A DNA stretch of 64,000 bases from NCBI RefSeq assembly GCF_014489115.1, contig NZ_JACTAH010000002.1:372001-436000 (forward strand), given 5' to 3'. Both the position numbers and the translations under genes were made by a program. The notes under the pieces are model-generated. The model saw only the letters and a program-made list of their open reading frames with translations. It did not search any database and was not told the DNA's origin. Below, in pieces: positions 39,474 through 46,972 of this stretch; within the stretch, counting starts at the first letter, position 1, and each line of letters opens with the position of its first letter. Source of the stretch: Thauera sedimentorum (GTDB lineage: Bacteria > Pseudomonadota > Gammaproteobacteria > Burkholderiales > Rhodocyclaceae).

Positions 39474-41168
39474 ATGTATCAGTACGACGAATACGATCAA
39501 CGCCTGGTGGACGAACGTGTCGCCCAGTTCCGCGACCAGACCCGCCGCTACCTGGCCGGCGAACTCGGCGAGGACGAGTTCCGTCCGCTGCGCCTGCAGA
39601 ACGGCGTGTACATCCAGCGCCACGCGCCGATGCTGCGCATCGCCATCCCCTACGGCAACCTGCGCGCCGCCCAGCTGCGCAAGCTCGCCCACATCGCGCG
39701 CACCTACGACCGCGGCTACGCCCATTTCACCACCCGCCAGAACGTGCAGTTCAACTGGCCGGCCCTCGAAGACGTGCCGGAGATCCTCGCCGAGCTGGCC
39801 ACCGTGCAGATGCACGCCATCCAGACCTCGGGCAACTGCATCCGCAACGTCACCTCCGACCCCTTCGCCGGGGTGGCCGGCGACGAGCACACCGATCCGC
39901 GCCCGTGGGCCGAGCTGGTGCGCCAGTGGAGCACCTTCCATCCGGAGTTCGCCTTCCTGCCGCGCAAGTTCAAGATCGCGGTCAATGGCGCGACCGAGGA
40001 CCGCGCGGTGATCCAGGTGCACGACATCGGCCTCGACCTCAAGCGCGACGAAGCCGGCAACATCGGCTTCCGCGTGCTGGTGGGCGGCGGCCTGGGGCGC
40101 ACGCCGATCATCGGCGACGAGATCGCCGCCTTCGTGCCTTGGCAGCACGTGCTGTCCTACTGCGAAGCCATCCTGCGGGTCTACAACCTGCACGGCCGGC
40201 GCGACAACCTCTACAAGGCGCGTATCAAGATCCTGGTGAAGGCGCTGGGCATCGAGGAATTCCGCCGCCAGGTGGACGCCGAGTTCGCCCACCTCAAGGA
40301 CGGCCCGGCCACGCTCACCGAAGCGGAAGTGGCGCGCGTGGCGCAGCACTTCGTCGATCCCGAGTACGCCGCGCTGCCGGCCACCGATGCCGGGTACGAA
40401 GCGAAGAAGGCGGAGAACAAGCCCTTCGCCGCCTGGGCGAAGCGCAACGTGCGCGCCCACAAGCGTCCGGGCTACGCCAGCGTGGTGCTGTCGCTCAAGC
40501 CCACCGGCGTGGCCCCCGGCGACATCACCGCCGAGCAGCTCGACCGCGTGGCCGAACTCTCCGAGCGCTACAGCTTCGGCGAGGTGCGGGTGACCCACGA
40601 GCAGAACCTGGTGCTGGCCGACGTGCGCCAGAGCGAGCTCTTCGAGCTCTGGCAGCAGGTGCGCGACGCCCGCCTGTCCACGCCCAACATCGGCCTGCTC
40701 ACCGACATCATCGCCTGCCCCGGCGGGGACTTCTGCAACCTCGCCAACGCCAAGTCGATTCCGATCGCGAACGCCATCCAGGCGCGCTTCGACAACCTCG
40801 ACTACCTGCACGACATCGGCGAGATCGAACTCAACATCTCCGGCTGCATGAACGCCTGCGGCCACCACCACGTCGGCCACATCGGCGTGCTGGGCGTCGA
40901 TAAGAACGGCGAGGAGTGGTACCAGGTCACCATCGGCGGCGACCAGGGCAACCACACCGCGCTGGGCAAGGTCATCGGCCCGTCGTTCGCGGCACACGAG
41001 ATGCCGGACGTGGTCGAATCCCTCATCGGCGTCTATCTCGAACTGCGCCACGCCGACGAGCGCTTCATCGACACCGTGCGCCGCGTGGGCGCCGAACCGT
41101 TCAAGACCCGGGTGTATGCCGATCGTGCCGCCCGCCTGGAAGACGAGAGGAAAGTGGTCAATGGCTGA
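39474..41168 (+). CDS. cysI: Sulfite reductase hemoprotein (siroheme/4Fe-4S), CysI-like
   Basis: 564-residue siroheme reductase that reduces sulfite to sulfide. The cluster ligands Cys415, Cys421, Cys458 and Cys462 (CPGGDFCNLA and SGCMNACGHHH) are all present, as is the first repeat with FTTRQNVQF. No CysJ flavoprotein gene adjoins, so the electron donor is unknown (ferredoxin is likely). The ATG at 39472-39476 region (39474) was chosen over an upstream extension rich in Arg. It overlaps the DUF934 gene by 8 bases. Confidence 0.93.
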   Translation: MYQYDEYDQRLVDERVAQFRDQTRRYLAGELGEDEFRPLRLQNGVYIQRHAPMLRIAIPYGNLRAAQLRKLAHIARTYDRGYAHFTTRQNVQFNWPALEDVPEILAELATVQMHAIQTSGNCIRNVTSDPFAGVAGDEHTDPRPWAELVRQWSTFHPEFAFLPRKFKIAVNGATEDRAVIQVHDIGLDLKRDEAGNIGFRVLVGGGLGRTPIIGDEIAAFVPWQHVLSYCEAILRVYNLHGRRDNLYKARIKILVKALGIEEFRRQVDAEFAHLKDGPATLTEAEVARVAQHFVDPEYAALPATDAGYEAKKAENKPFAAWAKRNVRAHKRPGYASVVLSLKPTGVAPGDITAEQLDRVAELSERYSFGEVRVTHEQNLVLADVRQSELFELWQQVRDARLSTPNIGLLTDIIACPGGDFCNLANAKSIPIANAIQARFDNLDYLHDIGEIELNISGCMNACGHHHVGHIGVLGVDKNGEEWYQVTIGGDQGNHTALGKVIGPSFAAHEMPDVVESLIGVYLELRHADERFIDTVRRVGAEPFKTRVYADRAARLEDERKVVNG

Positions 41169-41700
41169 GATCATCAAGCACGGCGCCATTCACGCCGACG
41201 ACTGGGAAGTGCTGCGCCTGGCCGAGGACGACGAGGCGGGCAAGGTCGAAGTGGCCCACGGGCGCTGGATCGTGCCGCTCGCGGTGTGGCAGGCCCAGCG
41301 CGACAAGCTCGCCGCGCGCGCAGAAGCCGGCGTGCTGGGCGTGTGGCTGGCCGGCGGCGACGACCCGGCGCAACTCGCCGATGATCTCGTGCGCCTGCAG
41401 CTCATCGCGGTGGATTTCCCCAAGTTCGCCGACGGCCGCGGTTATTCCATCGCCACCCTGCTGCGTGCCCGCCTGGGCTACGGCGGCGAACTGCGCGCCA
41501 TCGGCAACGTGCTGCGCGACCAGTTCTTCTTCTACATCCGCTGCGGCTTCGACGTCATCCAGCCGCAGCCGGGCAAGTACAGCGCCGAACAGCTGCAGAG
41601 CGCGCTCGCCAGCCTCAAGGACTTCAGCGAGCCCTACCAGGGCGCGGTGGACCGCGCCGAGCCGCTGTTCCGCCGCGTCAGCCGCGAGGTGCGCGCATGA
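41161..41700 (+). CDS. DUF934 protein
   Basis: 179 residues. MAEIIKHGAIHADDWEVLRL, the LAGGDDPAQLADDL segment, FPKFADGRGYSIATLLR and QFFFYIRCGFDVIQ match DUF934. The family is nearly always encoded beside CysI in Beta- and Gammaproteobacteria; it is assumed to help sulfite reductase, but its biochemical role is not established. It overlaps cysI by 8 bases and cysH by 4, indicating tight coupling. Confidence 0.9.
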   Translation: MAEIIKHGAIHADDWEVLRLAEDDEAGKVEVAHGRWIVPLAVWQAQRDKLAARAEAGVLGVWLAGGDDPAQLADDLVRLQLIAVDFPKFADGRGYSIATLLRARLGYGGELRAIGNVLRDQFFFYIRCGFDVIQPQPGKYSAEQLQSALASLKDFSEPYQGAVDRAEPLFRRVSREVRA

Positions 41701-42470
41701 GCACGGCGACCGTCTCCCTGCTGCGCCCGGCGGCCAGCAACCCGGCCACCCGTCCGGAGCTCACCGACGCGCTGCGCGCCGCGGTCGAAGCCAAGACCGC
41801 CGCCGCACTTGCCGTGCTGCACGACGCGGTGGCCGAATTCGGCGCCAACGGCGAGCTCACCTTCGCCAACAGCTTCGGCGCCGAGGACATGGTGCTCACC
41901 GACCTGATCCTCGCCAACCGTCTGCCGGTCGAGATCTTCTCGCTCGACACCGGGCGTCTGCCCGCGGAGACCTACACGCTGATGGGCGAGGTCGAGCAGC
42001 GCTACGGCACGAAGCTCAAGGTGTATTTCCCCGACGCCACGGCGGTGGAGAACTTCGTGCGCAGCCACGGCATCAACGCCTTCTACGACTCGGTGGAGTT
42101 GCGCAAGGCCTGCTGCGGCGTGCGCAAGATGGAGCCGCTGCGCCGTGCCCTGGCCGGCAAGAAGGCCTGGATCACCGGCCTGCGCGCCGCCCAGTCGGTG
42201 ACCCGTACCGGGGTCGCGGTGCGCGAGTTCGACCAGGCCAACGGGCTGGAGAAACTCAACCCGCTGGCCGACTGGAGCGAGGCCGACGTGTGGGCCTACA
42301 TCCGCCTGCATGAAGTGCCCTACAACGCCCTGCACGACCAGTTCTATCCCAGCATCGGCTGCGCGCCCTGTACCCGCGCGATCGCGCTCGGCGAAGATGT
42401 CCGCGCCGGGCGCTGGTGGTGGGAGGACCCGGCCAGCAAGGAATGTGGCCTGCACGTCAAGAAGGGGTAA
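41697..42470 (+). CDS. cysH: Adenylyl-sulfate reductase (APS type, CysH family)
   Basis: 257 residues. The cysteine pairs Cys139-Cys140 (CCGVRKMEPL) and Cys222/Cys225 (GCAPCTRAI) bind a 4Fe-4S cluster. This distinguishes APS reductases from the cluster-less PAPS reductase of E. coli. The catalytic Cys250 is in KECGLH, seven residues from the end. It reduces APS (made by CysDN) to sulfite with thioredoxin. No APS kinase (cysC) is seen and cysN has no kinase fusion, consistent with an APS route. Confidence 0.93.
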   Translation: MSTATVSLLRPAASNPATRPELTDALRAAVEAKTAAALAVLHDAVAEFGANGELTFANSFGAEDMVLTDLILANRLPVEIFSLDTGRLPAETYTLMGEVEQRYGTKLKVYFPDATAVENFVRSHGINAFYDSVELRKACCGVRKMEPLRRALAGKKAWITGLRAAQSVTRTGVAVREFDQANGLEKLNPLADWSEADVWAYIRLHEVPYNALHDQFYPSIGCAPCTRAIALGEDVRAGRWWWEDPASKECGLHVKKG

Positions 42471-42473
42471 GCC

Positions 42474-42635
42474 ATGAGCACACCGCATCACCCGCACCCG
42501 GCCAGCGCGCCGCACAGCACCCCGGTGGGCGCGCCGAGGCGCAGCCTGCAGCACCGCCTGGGGGCGCTGCGCGCGGGCTTCCGCGCCGCGCTGCGCGCCT
42601 TCCGCACGCATCCCGCCAAGCAACCGAGCCGCTAA
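42474..42635 (+). CDS. Small basic protein of unknown function, 53 aa, between cysH and cysD
   Basis: An ATG at 42474 opens a 53-residue frame 3 bases after the cysH stop and 10 bases before the cysD start. The sequence is His/Pro-rich at first (MSTPHHPHPASAPHS), then a basic amphipathic helix (SLQHRLGALRAGFRAALRAF) and ends THPAKQPSR. AAGGGG lies upstream. Gapless packing between two genes of one pathway suggests it is real. It resembles no family I recognise. It may be a small regulator or partner of sulfate assimilation, or only a spacer ORF. Confidence 0.55.
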   Translation: MSTPHHPHPASAPHSTPVGAPRRSLQHRLGALRAGFRAALRAFRTHPAKQPSR

Positions 42636-42645
42636 GAAGATCATC

Positions 42646-43581
42646 ATGTCCACGCTGACCAAACAGACCCTCTCCCACCTCGACTGGCTGGAAGCCGAAG
42701 CCATCCACATCCTGCGCGAAGTGGCCGGCCAGTGCGCCAACCCGGTGCTGCTGTTCTCCGGCGGCAAGGATTCGATCTGCCTGCTGCGCCTGGCCGAGAA
42801 GGCCTTCCGCCCGGGCCGCTTCCCCTTCCCGCTGATGCACATCGACACCGGGCACAACTACCCGGAAGTCGTCGCCTTCCGCGACAAGCGCGCCGCCGAA
42901 CTGGGCGAGCGCCTGATCGTGCGCTCGGTGGAGGATTCGATGGCGCGCGGCACCGTGGTGCTCAAGCACCCGGGTGAATCGCGCAACAAGCACCAGTCGG
43001 TGACCCTGCTGGAGGCGATCGAGGAATTCGGCTTCGACGCCTGCATCGGCGGCGCGCGGCGCGACGAGGAGAAGGCGCGCGCCAAGGAACGCATCATGAG
43101 TTTCCGCGACGAGTTCGGCCAGTGGGACCCGAAGAACCAGCGCCCCGAGCTGTGGAACCTCTACAACGCACGCAGCCACAAGGGCGAGAACATCCGGGCG
43201 TTTCCGATCAGCAACTGGACCGAGATGGACGTGTGGCAGTACATCGCCCGCGAGCAGCTGGAACTGCCGTCGATCTACTTCGCCCACACCCGCCCGGTGG
43301 TGATCCGCCAGGGCGCGATCGTGCCGGTGAACGTGCCGCTGGTCTCCGGCGAGCTGACCAATCTGCCGAAGCCCGGGGAGGAGATCGTCGAGCGCCGGGT
43401 GCGCTTCCGCACCGTGGGCGACATCTCCTGCACCGCACCGGTCGACTCCGACGCCGACACGGTGGAGAAGATCGTGGTCGAGACCGCCACCACCACGATC
43501 ACCGAGCGAGGCGCCACGCGGCTGGACGACCAGACCTCGGAGGCGTCGATGGAACAGCGCAAGAAGGAAGGGTATTTCTGA
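42646..43581 (+). CDS. cysD: Sulfate adenylyltransferase subunit 2
   Basis: 311 residues. The PP-loop SGGKDS at 38-43 binds ATP; HIDTGHNYPEV and GGARRDEEKARAKER follow, as in CysD. With CysN it makes APS from ATP and sulfate. The ATG at 42646 follows the small ORF by 10 bases. A 146-base gap with a palindromic repeat separates it from cysN, unlike the tight spacing elsewhere in the cluster. Confidence 0.95.
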   Translation: MSTLTKQTLSHLDWLEAEAIHILREVAGQCANPVLLFSGGKDSICLLRLAEKAFRPGRFPFPLMHIDTGHNYPEVVAFRDKRAAELGERLIVRSVEDSMARGTVVLKHPGESRNKHQSVTLLEAIEEFGFDACIGGARRDEEKARAKERIMSFRDEFGQWDPKNQRPELWNLYNARSHKGENIRAFPISNWTEMDVWQYIAREQLELPSIYFAHTRPVVIRQGAIVPVNVPLVSGELTNLPKPGEEIVERRVRFRTVGDISCTAPVDSDADTVEKIVVETATTTITERGATRLDDQTSEASMEQRKKEGYF

Positions 43582-43587
43582 TTTCAG

Positions 43588-43687
43588 ACTCCCTCCCCTT
43601 CAAGGGGAGGGTTGGGGTGGGGATGGGTTTCAGCTGCGTCGCGGAAAACCCATCCCCCTCCCGGCCTCCCCCTTGAAGGGGGAGGAG
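43588..43687. repeat. Palindromic repeat between cysD and cysN
   Basis: The left arm contains CCCTCCCCTTCAAGGGGAGGG and GGGGATGGGTTT; the right contains AAACCCATCCCC and CCTCCCCCTTGAAGGGGGAGG (each cited in part). The arms are mutually inverted and each holds its own palindrome. Similar repeats are scattered in many beta- and gammaproteobacterial genomes. It is not related to the REP-like units elsewhere in this window. Confidence 0.8.
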
Positions 43688-43727
43688 AAAGACCACCCCG
43701 CACCGAACTCAAAGCATTACAGGAATC

Positions 43728-45014
43728 ATGACCATGTCCGCCCCCGAACACCTGCCGGAAATCGACAACGGCCTGCTGCGCTTCCTGACCTGCGGCAGCG
43801 TCGACGACGGCAAGAGCACGCTGATCGGCCGCCTGCTGTTCGACAGCAAGACCATCCTCGCCGACACCCTCAACGCCATCGAGAAGACCTCGGCCAAGCG
43901 CGGCATGAGCGCAGTGGACCTGTCGCTGCTCACCGATGGCCTGCAGGCCGAGCGCGAGCAGGGCATCACCATCGACGTGGCCTACCGCTACTTCTCCACC
44001 GGCACGCGCAAGTACATCATCGCCGACGCGCCGGGCCACGAGCAGTACACCCGCAACATGGTCACCGCCGCGTCCACCGCCAACCTGGCCATCATCCTGG
44101 TCGATGCGCGCAAGGGCGTGCTCACCCAGACCCGGCGGCACTCCTACCTGGCCAGCCTGGTCGGCATCCCGCACCTGCTGGTGGCGGTGAACAAGATGGA
44201 CCTGGTGGACTACGAGCAGGCCGCCTTCGAGCGCATCAAGGCCGACTACCTCGCCTTCGCCGACAAGCTCGGCATCAAGGACGTGCGCTTCATCCCGATC
44301 TCCGCGCTGGCCGGCGACATGATCGTCGAGCGCGGCGAGCGCCTCGGCTGGTACGACGGCCCCACCCTGCTGGAGATCCTCGAAGCCGTGCCCGCCGCGC
44401 ACACCGAGCAGGCCGAGGACTTCCGCTTCCCGGTGCAGTTCGTCTGCCGCCCGCAGGACTCCGCCAACCCCGAACTGCACGACTACCGCGGCTTCATGGG
44501 TCGGGTGGAGTCCGGTGAGATCGCCGTGGGCGACGCGGTCACCGTGCTGCCCTCGGGTGCGGCGAGCCGGGTGAAGGCCATCGAGATCGGCGGCGTGCGC
44601 CAGGAGCGCGCCATCCACGAGCAATCGGTGACCCTGCTGCTGGAAGACGAGATCGACATCTCGCGCGGCGACCTGATCGTCAAGTCGGCCGAAGCGCCCG
44701 AGCCGGTGAAGCAGATCGACGCCACCGTGTGCTGGCTGTCGGAGACCCCGATGAGCCCGGCGCGCACCTACCTGGTGCGCCACACCACCCGCGAGGTGAA
44801 GGCCAAAGTGGCGAAGATCGCCCACCGGGTGGACGTCAACACCCTGGCGCACGAAGAGGCCAGCCAGCTGGCGATGAACGACATCGCGCGGGTCACCCTC
44901 AAGCTCGCCCAGCCCATCGTCGCCGACCCCTACGCCGACAACCGCGCCACCGGTGCCTTCATCATCATCGACGAGAGCACCAACAACACCGTCGGCGCCG
45001 GCATGATCGGCTGA
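43728..45014 (+). CDS. cysN: Sulfate adenylyltransferase subunit 1 (GTPase)
   Basis: 428-residue EF-Tu-like GTPase that drives APS formation by CysD. P-loop GSVDDGKS at 23-30, DAPGHEQY (G3), and NKMDLVDY (G4) are present, followed by the beta-barrel domains. It ends without the C-terminal APS kinase domain found in CysNC fusions. An alternative ATG lies 6 bases downstream. It is the last gene of the cluster and converges on the PAS-LuxR gene. Confidence 0.95.
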   Translation: MTMSAPEHLPEIDNGLLRFLTCGSVDDGKSTLIGRLLFDSKTILADTLNAIEKTSAKRGMSAVDLSLLTDGLQAEREQGITIDVAYRYFSTGTRKYIIADAPGHEQYTRNMVTAASTANLAIILVDARKGVLTQTRRHSYLASLVGIPHLLVAVNKMDLVDYEQAAFERIKADYLAFADKLGIKDVRFIPISALAGDMIVERGERLGWYDGPTLLEILEAVPAAHTEQAEDFRFPVQFVCRPQDSANPELHDYRGFMGRVESGEIAVGDAVTVLPSGAASRVKAIEIGGVRQERAIHEQSVTLLLEDEIDISRGDLIVKSAEAPEPVKQIDATVCWLSETPMSPARTYLVRHTTREVKAKVAKIAHRVDVNTLAHEEASQLAMNDIARVTLKLAQPIVADPYADNRATGAFIIIDESTNNTVGAGMIG

Positions 45015-45026
45015 TGCCGTATCCGC

Positions 45027-45055
45027 GAGCCGCCCCCCGCTGCGGGGGCGGGCTC
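45027..45055. terminator. Hairpin between convergent cysN and PAS-LuxR genes
   Basis: GAGCCGCCCCCCGC (45027-45040) pairs imperfectly with GCGGGGGCGGGCTC (45042-45055) in the 39-base gap, and the right arm overlaps the regulator's stop codon. It could end both transcripts, though neither side has a good T-tract. Confidence 0.45.
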
Positions 45056-45647
45056 AGCTGATGACGATGATGCGCGACACCAGCTCCGCGGTGTTGCGCG
45101 CATCGAGCTTCTTCATCAGGCGCGCCCGGTGGGTCTCCACCGTGCGGTGCGAAATGCCCAGCTTGCGGGCGATCTCCTTGCAGGTCAGCCCGTTCACGAT
45201 GTAGGTCGAGATCTCGCGCTCGCGCGCGGTCAGGCTGTCGGTGCTGCGCAGCGGCGCGTCCAGACGCGCGAAACTCCACACCATCAGGTCGAAGGGATCG
45301 CGCGGGGTCAGCGTCACGCCCTGGGCGCGCGCCCAGAACACTTCCCCGCTGCGGTTCTGCATGAAGCGCTCGTCCGCGTAGCTGCGGCTGCGGCTCTCGC
45401 GCAACCAGGCCAGGCAACGCTCGCCGATCACCCGGTAATCCGCCATCGACGGATAGAGTTTGAGGATCAGCTGATTCAGCAGCTCCTCCCGGCGGTAACC
45501 GAAGAGCGCCGCAAAGGCGTCGTTGAATTTGACCATGAGGCGGTTGTGGGTAATCACCTGCGCCGTGGGCGACACCCGGAAGGCCAGCAGCTCCAGCTCC
45601 TCGGCGCTCATGCGCGCAAGGTCGGCACCACACAGATCGTTCGCCAT
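45054..45647 (-). CDS. PAS-LuxR transcriptional regulator
   Basis: 197 residues: a PAS domain (about 20-125, FRVSPTAQVITHNRLMVKFN read in parts) followed by a LuxR-type helix-turn-helix (about 135-190, LTAREREISTYIVNGLTCKE then ARKLGISHRTVETHR). The ATG at 45645-45647 (MANDLC) was chosen because the upstream extension would cover the divergent promoter. It is divergent from the thiolase gene and probably regulates that locus; its effector is unknown, and a PAS ligand or redox signal is possible. Confidence 0.88.
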   Translation of the reverse strand: MANDLCGADLARMSAEELELLAFRVSPTAQVITHNRLMVKFNDAFAALFGYRREELLNQLILKLYPSMADYRVIGERCLAWLRESRSRSYADERFMQNRSGEVFWARAQGVTLTPRDPFDLMVWSFARLDAPLRSTDSLTAREREISTYIVNGLTCKEIARKLGISHRTVETHRARLMKKLDARNTAELVSRIIVIS

Positions 45648-45731
45648 CAACAAACCGCCTTGCCAATATCTAACGCTACGCAAGCATGTACGTAGTTGAA
45701 CGGATAGAGCCGGCCATCCACCGCTTCGTAA

Positions 45732-45755
45732 AGTGTGTGCAACAAAAGACACACT
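45732..45755. promoter_or_regulatory. Inverted repeat in the divergent promoter region
   Basis: A perfect 7-bp inverted repeat, AGTGTGT-N10-ACACACT, lies in the 137-base gap between the PAS-LuxR gene and the thiolase. Half-site spacing of 17 bases centre to centre puts both on nearly one helix face, as for a LuxR-type dimer. A good GGAGGAG ribosome-binding site for the thiolase follows at 45772-45778. Confidence 0.5.
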
Positions 45756-45784
45756 GACTCAGAACGATAACGGAGGAGTACAGC

Positions 45785-46960
45785 ATGGCGGAACACGTCT
45801 CTATCGTCGCCAGCGGACACACCCGCTTCGGCCGCCTGGACGGCCAGAACCTGGAAGACCTGATCGTCGCGGCGGCAACGGAAGCCATCGAGGAGGCCGC
45901 CATCGTTCCGGCCGAGATCGACGCAGTGTACCTCGGCCACTTCAACTCGGGCATGGTGTCCGACGGCTTTGCGTCCACGCTGATCCACCAGACCCATCCC
46001 GGACTGCGCTTCAAGCCCGCCACGCGTTGCGAGAACGCCTGCGCATCGGGTGCAGCGGCGATCTACGCCGGCATCAACGCCATCCGCTCGGGCGCGGCCG
46101 AGCTGGTGCTGGTGGTGGGTGCGGAGAAGATGACCGCCAACACCACGGCGCAGGTCACCCAGGCGCTGGCCGGCGCCGGCTACCAGAACAATCCGGCCGA
46201 AGCCGGGCTGTCCTTCCCGCAGCTGTTCGGCATCGCGGCGCGCGGCTACGCCGAGCGCTACCGCGATCCGCTGCCGGCCATGGCGCGGATCGCGGCGAAG
46301 AACCACGCCAACGCGCTGTTCAACCCGCTCGCCCACATGCACCGCGAAGCCAGCTTCGAGTTCTGCAACACGGTATCCGACAAGAACCCGGAGATCGCCC
46401 CGCCGCTGCGCCTGACCGACTGCTCGCTGATCACCGACGGCGCCGCCGCGATCATCCTCGCCTCGCCCGAGCGCGCCCGCCGCTTCCCACGCGAAGTGGC
46501 TTTCCGCGCCGTCTCGCAGGTCAATGACTTCCTGCCGCTCGAGCACCGCGACTTCATCGCCTTCGAGGGCCCGCGGCGCGCCATCCAGAGCGCCTACGCC
46601 AGTGCGGGCATAGTCGTCGACCAGCTCGACTTCGCCGAGGTGCACGACTGCTTCACCATTGCCGAGCTGATGATCTACGAGGCCATGGGCCTGGCGCCGC
46701 AGGGCGAAGGCCACCGCGCGCTGGAGGACGGCACCGTGCTGCGCGACGGCCGCCTGCCGGTGAACCTGTCCGGCGGCCTCAAGGCCAAGGGCCACCCGGT
46801 CGGCGCCACCGGCGTATCGATGCACGCGCTGGCCTTCCGCCAACTCACCGGACGCGCCGGCGACATCCAGCGCGCCGGCGCGGAGCTGGGCCTGGTGTTC
46901 AACATGGGCGGTGCCGCGGTCGCCAACTACGCCTCGATTCTCGAAGCCAAGCGCGCCTGA
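45785..46960 (+). CDS. SCP2-like thiolase / acetyl-CoA acetyltransferase
   Basis: 391 residues. The acyl-accepting Cys86 is in CENACASGAAA and the base His337 in GHPVGATG; VHDCFTIAELM is the second His motif of the SCP2-thiolase subfamily. The classical C-terminal Cys-x-Gly is replaced by NMGGAAVA. This subgroup acts on bulky or branched 3-ketoacyl-CoA, often with a DUF35 partner, which is absent here. It is the first gene of the thiolase-ligase-TRAP run and has GGAGGAG upstream. Substrate unknown. Confidence 0.88.
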   Translation: MAEHVSIVASGHTRFGRLDGQNLEDLIVAAATEAIEEAAIVPAEIDAVYLGHFNSGMVSDGFASTLIHQTHPGLRFKPATRCENACASGAAAIYAGINAIRSGAAELVLVVGAEKMTANTTAQVTQALAGAGYQNNPAEAGLSFPQLFGIAARGYAERYRDPLPAMARIAAKNHANALFNPLAHMHREASFEFCNTVSDKNPEIAPPLRLTDCSLITDGAAAIILASPERARRFPREVAFRAVSQVNDFLPLEHRDFIAFEGPRRAIQSAYASAGIVVDQLDFAEVHDCFTIAELMIYEAMGLAPQGEGHRALEDGTVLRDGRLPVNLSGGLKAKGHPVGATGVSMHALAFRQLTGRAGDIQRAGAELGLVFNMGGAAVANYASILEAKRA

Positions 46961-46972
46961 GGTTTCCGCACC

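Noticed and set aside
43499..43696. A 65-codon minus-strand frame with PTPTLPLKGRE-like sequence.
   Set aside because: It is the translation of the palindromic repeat between cysD and cysN. Such peptides recur in databases as repeat artefacts.
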